Of a stretch of DNA of 9,309 nt, positions 1 to 6,273 are shown piece by piece. How positions within the stretch are numbered: the first letter of the stretch is position 1; each line of letters starts with the position of its first letter. This DNA comes from Rubrobacteraceae bacterium. GTDB lineage: Bacteria; Actinomycetota; Rubrobacteria; Rubrobacterales; Rubrobacteraceae. The translations under genes were made by a program, and so were the position numbers. The DNA lies in assembly GCA_013698525.1 (NCBI GenBank), contig JACCSM010000630.1:1-9309 (forward strand), given 5' to 3'. The notes beneath the pieces were generated by a model. It was not told the origin of the DNA. It did not search any database and was given only the letters and a program-made list of their open reading frames with translations.

Positions 1-435
1 GCCGGGCTGCCTGTCGCGGCGGGAATCGCCATCCTCCGCTACCGCCTCTACGACATAGACGTGATCGTCAACCGTACCCTTGTCTACGGGTCTCTGACCG
101 TCTCGCTGGTTGCGGTCTACATCGGCACCGTGGTCTCGCTGCAGTACGTTTTCCGCATGCTGACCGGAGAAGGGTCGCAACTGGCGATCGTCGCTTCTAC
201 GCTCGTCATCGCAGCGCTGTTCAACTCGCTACGCCGCCGCATTCAGGCGTTTATAGACCACCGTTTCTACCGCAGGAAGTACGATGCCGCACAGACGCTC
301 GAAGAGTTCGGCGCCCGACTGCGCGACGAGACGGACCTCGAATCCCTGAGCGACCAGCTGGTGGCCGTGACCCGGGAGACGATGCAACCGACGCACGTCA
401 CGCTGTGGTTGCGAGAGACGGAGAGAAAGGTGTGA
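1..435 (+). CDS. Kinase-less membrane sensor module, array copy 1 (5' truncated by window)
   Basis: The reading frame is open from the first base, so this is the last 144 residues of a gene that starts upstream. It carries the conserved C-terminal half of the family: [18 protein letters not shown] at about residues 13-30, two hydrophobic segments (about 33-53 and 60-76), then [30 protein letters not shown] and HVTLWLRE. In sensor histidine kinases of Actinomycetota and Chloroflexota this block links the membrane domain to cytoplasmic signalling domains. Here the stop comes right after it, so no GAF, dimerisation or ATPase domain follows. FNSLRRR replaces the usual FNPLRRR. The next copy starts 10 nt after the stop, so the two are probably co-transcribed. 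The family call is from recognised motifs; the biochemical function is unknown. Confidence 0.85.
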   Translation, partial: AGLPVAAGIAILRYRLYDIDVIVNRTLVYGSLTVSLVAVYIGTVVSLQYVFRMLTGEGSQLAIVASTLVIAALFNSLRRRIQAFIDHRFYRRKYDAAQTLEEFGARLRDETDLESLSDQLVAVTRETMQPTHVTLWLRETERKV

Positions 436-445
436 ACGGAGCGTC

Positions 446-1741
446 ATGAGCATGTCCGGCAGCCAGGATGATCTCCGGCCTGACCTGCACGGGCTCCCGC
501 TACGCGCCGCGCGGGTTGCGTGGGTCGTGGTCGCTCTGGTGGCACTGGCGATCGTCTTCATCAGCCTTCCAGCTCTCTTCGCGCAGTTCACGACCCATTG
601 CCAGGGGGCTCCCGGAGTTTGTCTGGAACGGGGGCAGCTCACCCCGGAGTACGCGCAGGCTTTCCGGGAGGTCGGGATCCCACCGCGCTCCTACGCCATC
701 TTGATGGTCGTCGTGGACGCGTTCTCCAGGTTGGTTTGGTTCGCCGTTGGCGCGCTGATCTTCCTCCGCCGCTCCAGAGATCCGATGGCGCTTCTGATCG
801 CATTCTTCCTGGTCTCTTTCGGGACGGCGACGTTCGCGAGCGATGGCGTGCATGCCCTCATCTCCGCCAACCCCGCGTGGAGGATACCGGGTACAGGCAT
901 GCAGATTTTAGGCGAGCTCGGCGCGGTGATGTTCTTCCTGCTCTTCCCCGGCGGGAGGTTCGCGCCGCGTTGGACGCGCTGGCTCGCCGTGGCTTTCCTC
1001 GCCTTCCAGATCCCTGGATACTTCTTCCCGAATGTCTACTCTGACCTCTACCCTGGTAACGTGGAGGGATTCGTGTTCATGTGCCTCGTCCTGGGTCAGG
1101 TCGGCTCGCAGATCTATCGTTACCGTCGTGTCTCCAACCCGCGCCAGCGGCGGCAGACGAAGTGGGTAGTCGCCGGGTCGGCGGTCGCGATCTTCGCCCT
1201 GTTCGGCCTCCTGACCCCGCTCTTCTTCCTTCCAAAGGCCCTCGGCGATAGTTCGCCTTTCGTCCTATCCCTGGTCAGCACTCTTGTACCCCTGAGCATG
1301 CTCCTGATCCCGCTCTCCATCGGGGTCGCGGTGCTACGTTCGGGCCTCTTCGACATAGACGTGGTCATAAACCGCGCCCTGGTCTACGCCACGCTCACCG
1401 CTACGCTTGTTCTTATCTACGTAAGCGGCGTCGTTGGCCTGCAGCGGCTACTGTCTCCGCTGTTCGGTGAAAGCAACCAGCTCGCCATAGTCGCCTCTAC
1501 TCTAGCCATCGCCGCGCTATTCAATCCCCTGCGGCGGCGCATCCAGACGCTCATAGACCGCCGTTTCTACCGCAAGAAGTACGACGCCAGGAGGACGCTC
1601 GAAGACTTCTCGGCTAGATTGCGCGACGAGACGGACCTGGGGCAGTTGAACGTGGATCTTCTATCCGTCGTCAGGGAGACGGTGCAGCCGGAACATGTGT
1701 CGTTGTGGTTGAAGCCGGAGGATCGCAAGGTGAAGCGATGA
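446..1741 (+). CDS. Kinase-less membrane sensor module, array copy 2 (divergent, paired-cysteine N-terminus)
   Basis: This is a 431-residue multi-pass protein. The start at 446 follows GGAG at 438-441; a second in-frame ATG at 452 has better spacing and is a credible alternative. A first membrane helix (about 23-48) leads to a loop of about 35 residues with C52 and C59, then QLTPEYAQAF, and then further helices. LLFPGGRF (165-172), the TKW motif (238-240), LFDIDVVINRALVY (301-314), FNPLRRRIQ (359-367) and LRDETDL (392-398) place it in the same family as its neighbours. The N-terminal half aligns poorly with the other copies and resembles a Chloroflexota-type sensor N-terminus (recalled, not searched). 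The cysteine loop is probably outside the cell and may form a disulfide or bind a ligand; that is inference. The protein ends after HVSLWLKPEDRKVKR with no kinase domain. Its stop overlaps the next start as ATGA. Confidence 0.9.
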   Translation: MSMSGSQDDLRPDLHGLPLRAARVAWVVVALVALAIVFISLPALFAQFTTHCQGAPGVCLERGQLTPEYAQAFREVGIPPRSYAILMVVVDAFSRLVWFAVGALIFLRRSRDPMALLIAFFLVSFGTATFASDGVHALISANPAWRIPGTGMQILGELGAVMFFLLFPGGRFAPRWTRWLAVAFLAFQIPGYFFPNVYSDLYPGNVEGFVFMCLVLGQVGSQIYRYRRVSNPRQRRQTKWVVAGSAVAIFALFGLLTPLFFLPKALGDSSPFVLSLVSTLVPLSMLLIPLSIGVAVLRSGLFDIDVVINRALVYATLTATLVLIYVSGVVGLQRLLSPLFGESNQLAIVASTLAIAALFNPLRRRIQTLIDRRFYRKKYDARRTLEDFSARLRDETDLGQLNVDLLSVVRETVQPEHVSLWLKPEDRKVKR

Positions 1742-3003
1742 GCCGTCGCGCCGTCTCCTGGCTGGCCTGGTCGCTTTGGACGCTCTCGCTGGCGTCCGTC
1801 GTCGGGAGCGCGGTGTTCAGGTTGTTGAACGTTGGCACCCCGACAGCGGTTTCCCAAGAGCCGCTGGTTTTCGACATCTGGTTCTTGCTGGTGTTCCTGT
1901 CGTTCGCGACGGTCGGCGCCCTGGTCGCCTCCCGGCAACCGAAGAACGCGATCGGCTGGATCTTCTGCGCCCTGGGTGTTTGCAACTCGCTCGCGATCGC
2001 GAGCCACGGGTACGCTATCAACGCCCTGCTGACCAGGCCCGTCCATCTCCCCGGAGGAGCGACGGCGAACTGGCTCTCGTCGTTGCTCGCTGGCCCCATC
2101 GTCTTCGCGATGTTCGCCCTCGTTCTCCTGCTCTTCCCCGACGGACGGCCGCTCTCGCGTCGCTGGCGAGCCATCGTATGGCTTGACCTCACCGCCATCG
2201 CGCTAACCTTCGCTTTCGCCTTCAAACCAGGGCCGCTCGACACCTCGCTCCTGGACGCCAACAACCCCTTCGGCATAGAAGGCGCCGGCGCGCTACTCGA
2301 GGTGCTCGGAACCGCCGGCATCTTGCTGGCGCTCGTGGCTGCCGCGATGGGTGCGGTCTCCCTGGTGCTTCGCCTGCGCCGGTCGCGCGGAGACGAACGC
2401 CAGCAGCTCAAGTGGTTCGCCTTCGCCGGCGCAGTCGCTTGCGCCGCTTTCGCCACCGGGCCGGTCTTGTGGGCCCTCCCACCGTCATCCGGGTTCGGTT
2501 GGACCTGGACGGTGGTCTTCCTGGCGGGGGTCAGCACCATCCCCGCCGCCGCAGGCGTCGCCATTCTGCGCTACAGGCTCTACGACATAGACCGGATCAT
2601 CAATCGCACCCTCGTCTACGGCTCGCTCTCGGTGATGCTCGTGGGGATCTACCTCGGGGCTGTGATCTCTTTGCAATATGCCTTCCGCGCCGCGACCGGG
2701 CAGGGGTCCACGCTCGCCGTCGTCGCCTCGACCTTGGCGATAGCGGCGCTCTTCAACCCCTTGAGACGCCGTATCCAGTCGTTTATAGACCGCCGCTTCT
2801 ATCGCAGGAAGTACGATGCGGCGAAGACGCTCGAATCCTTCTCTGCGAAGCTGCGCGACGAGACGGACCTGGAGCAGGTGAACGCGGATCTGCTCTCGGT
2901 CGTCCGGGCGACGATGCAGCCTGAACATGTGTCGTTGTGGCTGAAGCCGGCGGATGATTCCGGTCGCCACCTATCGAAGGTCGTTGGAGAGACTGTGGAA
3001 TGA
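1738..3003 (+). CDS. Kinase-less membrane sensor module, array copy 3
   Basis: The chosen start is the ATG at 1738 inside the ATGA overlap with the previous stop, giving 421 residues that begin MSRRAVSWLAW. An upstream in-frame GTG at 1705 would only add residues encoded by the previous gene's tail. An AGGTG-like ribosome site lies at 1728-1732. About eight hydrophobic segments precede [18 protein letters not shown] (278-295) and two follow it. Family motifs are LLFPDGR (131-137), NPFGIEG (176-182), ERQQLKWF (220-227), FNPLRRRIQ (339-347), [11 protein letters not shown] (351-361), LRDETDL (372-378) and HVSLWLKP (397-404). The tail after ADD (residues 405-407) is unlike the other copies: it lacks the usual basic end and reads SKVVGETVE. 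It diverges just before the toxin-antitoxin insertion. No catalytic domain is present. Membrane location is confident; the role as a sensor is inferred. Confidence 0.9.
   Translation: MSRRAVSWLAWSLWTLSLASVVGSAVFRLLNVGTPTAVSQEPLVFDIWFLLVFLSFATVGALVASRQPKNAIGWIFCALGVCNSLAIASHGYAINALLTRPVHLPGGATANWLSSLLAGPIVFAMFALVLLLFPDGRPLSRRWRAIVWLDLTAIALTFAFAFKPGPLDTSLLDANNPFGIEGAGALLEVLGTAGILLALVAAAMGAVSLVLRLRRSRGDERQQLKWFAFAGAVACAAFATGPVLWALPPSSGFGWTWTVVFLAGVSTIPAAAGVAILRYRLYDIDRIINRTLVYGSLSVMLVGIYLGAVISLQYAFRAATGQGSTLAVVASTLAIAALFNPLRRRIQSFIDRRFYRRKYDAAKTLESFSAKLRDETDLEQVNADLLSVVRATMQPEHVSLWLKPADDSGRHLSKVVGETVE
3000..3003 (+). other. Orphan ATGA start/stop quartet at the edge of the insertion
   Basis: The stop of array copy 3 overlaps an ATG followed by AGC, exactly as at the other copy-to-copy junctions (1738, 3884, 5095). 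Here no paralog follows: the sequence turns within a few bases into the end of the minus-strand toxin gene. It is consistent with the surviving start codon of a lost array member. A four-base match could also be chance. Confidence 0.35.
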
Positions 3004-3008
3004 GCGTA

Positions 3009-3425
3009 CTACTCTCGCCAGTCCTCGACTCGAAGGTCCCGAAACCCATCGTAGTCCATCAGGTTGAGGGTGACAAGAACGAGGTCGTTCGTCCTGGCTA
3101 CGGCGGCGATCTGCCCGTCTGCGAGCGGTGGAGTCCTCCCGGCCAAAGCAAGGCGCGCGCGTTCGACAGCGTGCCACCGAGCAGCATGTCCGTCGTAAGG
3201 CAGGATCTCGATAGAGGCGGCGACGACTCGCTGGAGATATTCCTCGATCGCCGCCCGCCTCTCGGAATCGGGAAACCGGTAGCAGCCGAACAGCAACTCG
3301 TGCCAGACCACAGAAGCGGTAGCCAGCTGGTCTTGATGCTTTCTGAGCCGCTCGAGGATCTTCGGGTTCGGCGTCGGGCGCAGTGGCTCGGAGATGATGT
3401 TGGTGTCCAGCAAGTACCGGCTCAC
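3009..3425 (-). CDS. vapC: PIN-domain ribonuclease toxin, VapC-like
   Basis: This 138-residue protein has the layout of a VapC toxin, a magnesium-dependent RNase of the PIN fold that cuts RNA when not held by its antitoxin. The acidic positions are visible: D7 in LLDTNIISE, E43 in WHELLFG and D103 in LADGQIAA. The fourth position falls in LVTLNLMDYDGF, where an asparagine (N121) or nearby D124 would contribute. Length is normal for the family. The GTG start at 3425 is fixed by a 4-nt GTGA overlap with the antitoxin stop, so translation is coupled. The gene ends only 5 bases from the convergent stop of array copy 3, leaving no room for a terminator. PIN toxin is a confident call; the exact RNA target cannot be read from the sequence. 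Confidence 0.93.
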   Translation of the reverse strand: MSRYLLDTNIISEPLRPTPNPKILERLRKHQDQLATASVVWHELLFGCYRFPDSERRAAIEEYLQRVVAASIEILPYDGHAARWHAVERARLALAGRTPPLADGQIAAVARTNDLVLVTLNLMDYDGFRDLRVEDWRE

Positions 3426-3700
3426 AAGCGCGCCTCGCGCCCAGGCAAAGGGTCTCTCACCCCCTCGAAGACCTCCGGCTCGATGCCGAGACGTGACAAA
3501 TCGACCGTCTCACGGAACGCCCGGTACGCATCCCAGAACTTCTCCCTGCCCGCCGTGAGGCGACGGTACTCCCGGAGCGAGAGCATGACCGCCACCGACT
3601 CCCCCCGGCGGGTCAGCTCGATGAGATCGCGGCCCTCCAACTCGTGCACGATCGCCGCCAGATCGTGCCTGGCCTCCGCAATGGAATACCGCCTGGACAT
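3422..3700 (-). CDS. Phd/YefM-family antitoxin
   Basis: This 92-residue protein begins MSRRYSIAEARHDLAAIV. The N-terminal part (about 1-50) matches the Phd/YefM DNA-binding fold: SIAEAR, then LIELTRRGESVAVMLS, then EYRRL. The C-terminal part (about 51-92), rich in charged residues and with REKFWDAYRAF, would be the segment that wraps the toxin. The ATG at 3700 is preferred over the GTG one codon upstream because GAAGGG at 3712-3707 then lies 6 bases away. The gene precedes its toxin and overlaps it by 4 nt, the standard order for such modules. It should bind the toxin and, with it, repress its own promoter through the paired site at 3715-3734. Family assignment is by recognised motif order. 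Confidence 0.92.
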   Translation of the reverse strand: MSRRYSIAEARHDLAAIVHELEGRDLIELTRRGESVAVMLSLREYRRLTAGREKFWDAYRAFRETVDLSRLGIEPEVFEGVRDPLPGREARL

Positions 3701-3714
3701 CACGCACCCTTCTC

Positions 3715-3734
3715 ATAGCTATCTCGATGGCTAT
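3715..3734 (-). promoter_or_regulatory. Probable toxin-antitoxin operator: paired ATAGCYAT palindromes
   Basis: On the minus strand the sequence is ATAGCCAT, a 4-base CGAG spacer, then ATAGCTAT. The second half (3715-3722) is a perfect 8-bp palindrome and the first (3727-3734) differs by one base. Their centres are 12 bp apart, about one helical turn. The pair overlaps the end of the -10 box and the expected transcription start of the antitoxin gene. Phd-type antitoxins autoregulate at closely spaced short palindromes, so an operator is the natural reading; binding itself is inferred. Confidence 0.65.
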
Positions 3735-3760
3735 TTTAGCGTGGGTCGTGTTCTCGTCAA
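3733..3760 (-). promoter_or_regulatory. Promoter of the toxin-antitoxin operon
   Basis: On the minus strand a -35 box TTGACG (3760-3755) and a -10 box TAAAAT (3738-3733) are separated by 16 bases. Each matches the housekeeping consensus at five of six positions. The start of transcription would fall near 3726, about 26 bases ahead of the antitoxin ATG. This is the clearest promoter in the window. Confidence 0.7.
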
Positions 3761-3797
3761 TGGCCGTCGGGATGGCGAGCCGAGGGTTGGTTCGAAA

Positions 3798-3887
3798 GAA
3801 GACTTTGTCTGCGCGGTCTGGGAGACGATGTGGCTAGAGCGCATCCCGCTGTGGTTCCAGACGGCGGGTCGCCAGGTGAAGCGATGA
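3798..3887 (+). pseudogene. 3' remnant of a lost array copy
   Basis: In one frame these bases read EDFVCAVWETMWLERIPLWF and then QTAGRQVKR before a stop. This aligns with the ends of intact copies, for example VDLLSVVRETVQPEHVSLWL followed by the basic KVKR tail of copy 2. WET, LWF and the terminal QVKR are retained, while the glutamine-proline-glutamate-histidine stretch is degraded. DNA similarity includes the GGGAGACGATG block and the GGTGAAGCGATGAG end. The remnant supplies the AGGTGA ribosome site (3874-3879) and the ATGA overlap for copy 4. The open frame runs back to 3000 only because it lies opposite the toxin and antitoxin genes. The intact 5' part is missing, so no function is expected. 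Confidence 0.7.
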
Positions 3888-5098
3888 GTGCACGTGCCTC
3901 CTTCTGGCTGGCCTGGTCGTTGTGGGCGCTCTCAGTAGGGTTGGCGGCGCTGAGCCTCCTTCTCCTGGTCCTCAACCTCTCTCACCCGGATGTCCATGTC
4001 TATGACTACTGGCTGGAAAATACGCTTAGCGCTGTGCTCTTCTCGACTGTGGGCGCTATCGTGGCCTCCCGCCGGGCGGAGAACCCCGTAGGCTGGCTCT
4101 TCTGCCTACTCGGTCTCACTTTTAGCATTGGCCACTTCAGTTCCCAGTACGCCATCCACGCCCAATTGGCCCAGCCTGATTTGCTCCCTGCAGGTGGAGC
4201 GCTGGCTTGGATCTCCTCCTGGATACTACCTCCCATTATCGGGCTACAGGTATTCTCCTTCCTGTTGTTCCCCACCGGACGATTGCCGAGCAGTCGCTGG
4301 ATATGGTTGGCGTGCCTGACCGTGGCTTTCGTTGTGGCGGGGGTAATCTCCTCTGCGTTCGCTTTTGGAGCGAATGCTGGTCTTGGTCCGGTCCAAAATC
4401 CGCTCGGGATAGAGGGCTTCTTAGACGTCTACGACGCGGTTTTGCTGGTGTCTTCTCTACTGTACGTCGCAGTGGCCTACTCGCTGTTCGTGCGTTTGCG
4501 TCGTGCAGGAGGAGTGGAGCGCCAGCAGATCAAGTGGTTCGCTTACGCTGTCGTGGCAACAGTTGGCGGCACCACCATTGCCTACTCGATCCCCGATACG
4601 ATAAACACACCCCTCTGGTTCGAGTGGGCCGGGTATGCGCTTCTCATCGCCACAACACCGGCAATCCCCATTTCTATTGGGATCGCCATCCTGCGCTACA
4701 GGCTCTACGACATAGACCGGATCATCAACCGTACCCTCGTATACGGCGCGCTGACGATCACGTTGGTCGCACTCTACTTCGGCGGCATCGTCGTATTGCA
4801 GAGAGTGTTCGTTGTTCTCACCGGCCAGAAGTCCACCCTCGCGGTTGTTGCCTCGACCCTCTTGATCGCCGCCCTGTTCACCCCGCTGAGACGCCGCATC
4901 CAGGACTTTATAGACCGCCGCTTCTACCGCAGGAAGTACGATGCGGCCAAAACCCTCGAAGCCTTCTCCCTAAAGCTGCGCGACGAGACGGACCTGGAGC
5001 AGGTGAACGCGGATCTGCTCTTGGTCGTCCGGGCGACGATGCAACCGAAACATGTGTCGTTGTGGTTGAAGCCGGCGGAACGCGAGTTGAAACGATGA
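3884..5098 (+). CDS. Kinase-less membrane sensor module, array copy 4
   Basis: The start chosen is the ATG at 3884, in an ATGA overlap with the remnant upstream and 4 bases after AGGTGA. This gives 404 residues beginning MSARASFWLAWSLW. An upstream in-frame GTG (3830) would add only residues read from the remnant. Motifs in order are LLFPTGRLPSSRW (127-139), NPLGIEG (172-178), ERQQIKWFAYA (212-222), [18 protein letters not shown] (271-288), FTPLRRRIQ (332-340), [11 protein letters not shown] (344-354), LRDETDL (365-371) and HVSLWLKP (390-397). It ends ERELKR. About ten hydrophobic segments predict an integral membrane protein with a cytoplasmic basic linker. Its 3' third is nearly identical in DNA to copy 3. 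It may now depend on read-through past the toxin-antitoxin insertion, since I see no clear promoter of its own. Confidence 0.9.
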   Translation: MSARASFWLAWSLWALSVGLAALSLLLLVLNLSHPDVHVYDYWLENTLSAVLFSTVGAIVASRRAENPVGWLFCLLGLTFSIGHFSSQYAIHAQLAQPDLLPAGGALAWISSWILPPIIGLQVFSFLLFPTGRLPSSRWIWLACLTVAFVVAGVISSAFAFGANAGLGPVQNPLGIEGFLDVYDAVLLVSSLLYVAVAYSLFVRLRRAGGVERQQIKWFAYAVVATVGGTTIAYSIPDTINTPLWFEWAGYALLIATTPAIPISIGIAILRYRLYDIDRIINRTLVYGALTITLVALYFGGIVVLQRVFVVLTGQKSTLAVVASTLLIAALFTPLRRRIQDFIDRRFYRRKYDAAKTLEAFSLKLRDETDLEQVNADLLLVVRATMQPKHVSLWLKPAERELKR

Positions 5099-6273
5099 GC
5101 TACCGCGCCGTCTCCTGGCTGGCGTGGTCGGTATGCGCTGTGACGCTGTTGGTCCTGGCTTTGTCCATGCTGCTGATCGCCCTCGGTTGGTCGACGCCGC
5201 TGCCAGGAGAGTGGACGCCGTGGCGGGATCAAACCGTCTCCTTGCTGGGGATCATCGGCGCACCTATTCTCGGCGGCCTGATCGCCTCACGCCGTCCCCG
5301 CAACGCCTACGGATGGCTGTGGCTCGGCTTCGGGTTGGGCCTCGCCCTGCAGTCGCTGGCAATGTCCTACGAAGCTTACACACTTGTAGTGGAGCCGGGG
5401 TCGCTGGCGGCCCCCAGGAGCATCTCCCACGTGCTGGAGTTGGGAGGACAGGTGGCGCTTACCCTCGCGCCCTTGCTCATGCTGCTGTTCCCCACGGGGC
5501 GGCTGCCGTCGCGTCGGTGGCGTCCGCTGGCCTGGATCTCGACAACGGCGGGTGCGGTGCTCCTGTCCTTAGTTCTCTTTTTCGATAACCCAGAGCAGGT
5601 CGGAGGGGCGATCAGCATCACGGCCTTTGCCGTGGTGTCTGTGATCTTCACCGCCATTCTCCTCTCTGCGCTCTCGATCGTGGTCCGCTACCGCTGGGCG
5701 AGCGGAGCAGAGCGCCAACAGCTAAAGTGGTTCGCGTTGGCCGCCGTCCTGATTGGCGTTGTCGCTGTCGGGCACCTGCTATTTCTCGACTTGCTGCTAC
5801 CTGAAGCTTTTCTTAACCTGCTCGACGCCGCAACCATCACTGGGCTCTACGTGGCCGTCGGCATCGCCATCCTGCGCTACAGGCTCTACGACATAGACCG
5901 GATCATCAACCGCACCCTCGTATACGGTTCCCTCACGGTGTCTCTAGCGCTGGTCTACTTTGGCGGTGTGGCCTCACTCCAGGGTCTGCTCCGAGCGCTC
6001 ACGGGCCAGGGGTCGCAGCTTGCTATCGTGGCCTCTACTCTGGCTATCGCCGCGCTGTTCAATCCACTGCGCCGCCGCATCCAGTCCTTCATAGACAGAC
6101 GCTTTTACAGGAGGAAGTACGACGCGGCGAAGACGCTCGAAGGGTTCTCCGCGAGGTTGCGCGACGAGACCGACCTCGACGAGTTGAGCAGCGACCTTGA
6201 GAGGGTGGTGCGGGAGGCGATGCAACCGGAACACGTTTCGTTGTGGCTTCGGAAATCGGAGGAGGCAGGGTGA
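5095..6273 (+). CDS. Kinase-less membrane sensor module, array copy 5
   Basis: The ATG at 5095 overlaps the previous stop (ATGA) and gives 392 residues starting MSYRAVSWLAWSV, which align at residue 1 with copy 3. The frame stays open far upstream (from 4207), but only as an alternate frame inside copy 4. Motifs are LLFPTGRLPSRRWR (130-143), ERQQLKWFA (206-214), [18 protein letters not shown] (261-278), FNPLRRRIQ (322-330), [11 protein letters not shown] (334-344), LRDETDL (355-361) and HVSLWLRK (380-387). The NP(L/F)GIEG motif of copies 3, 4 and 6 is missing: the matching region reads DNPEQVGGAI (164-173). No kinase domain follows. The gene overlaps copy 6 by GTGA and its last codons contain that gene's strong ribosome site. 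The sensor role is inferred from family architecture. Confidence 0.9.
   Translation: MSYRAVSWLAWSVCAVTLLVLALSMLLIALGWSTPLPGEWTPWRDQTVSLLGIIGAPILGGLIASRRPRNAYGWLWLGFGLGLALQSLAMSYEAYTLVVEPGSLAAPRSISHVLELGGQVALTLAPLLMLLFPTGRLPSRRWRPLAWISTTAGAVLLSLVLFFDNPEQVGGAISITAFAVVSVIFTAILLSALSIVVRYRWASGAERQQLKWFALAAVLIGVVAVGHLLFLDLLLPEAFLNLLDAATITGLYVAVGIAILRYRLYDIDRIINRTLVYGSLTVSLALVYFGGVASLQGLLRALTGQGSQLAIVASTLAIAALFNPLRRRIQSFIDRRFYRRKYDAAKTLEGFSARLRDETDLDELSSDLERVVREAMQPEHVSLWLRKSEEAG

Noticed and set aside
1671..2564. Long minus-strand open frame (297 codons) opposite copies 2 and 3.
   Set aside because: Serine-, arginine- and alanine-rich composition typical of antisense shadows in high-GC DNA; no ribosome site and no known motif.
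3000..3887. A 295-codon plus-strand open frame across the toxin-antitoxin region, starting at the orphan ATGA.
   Set aside because: Most of it is antisense to two well-recognised genes and has no membrane segments or family motifs; only its last 29 codons match the array, so I call just that part a remnant.
3000..3890. Insertion sequence or transposon carrying the toxin-antitoxin genes.
   Set aside because: I see no transposase, terminal inverted repeats or target-site duplication at the edges; replacement by recombination fits better.
4207..5094. Upstream extension of copy 5 to a 688-residue protein.
   Set aside because: The extra 296 codons are an alternate frame of copy 4, arginine- and proline-rich without helices. 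The ATG at 5095 sits in the expected overlap and aligns with other copies.
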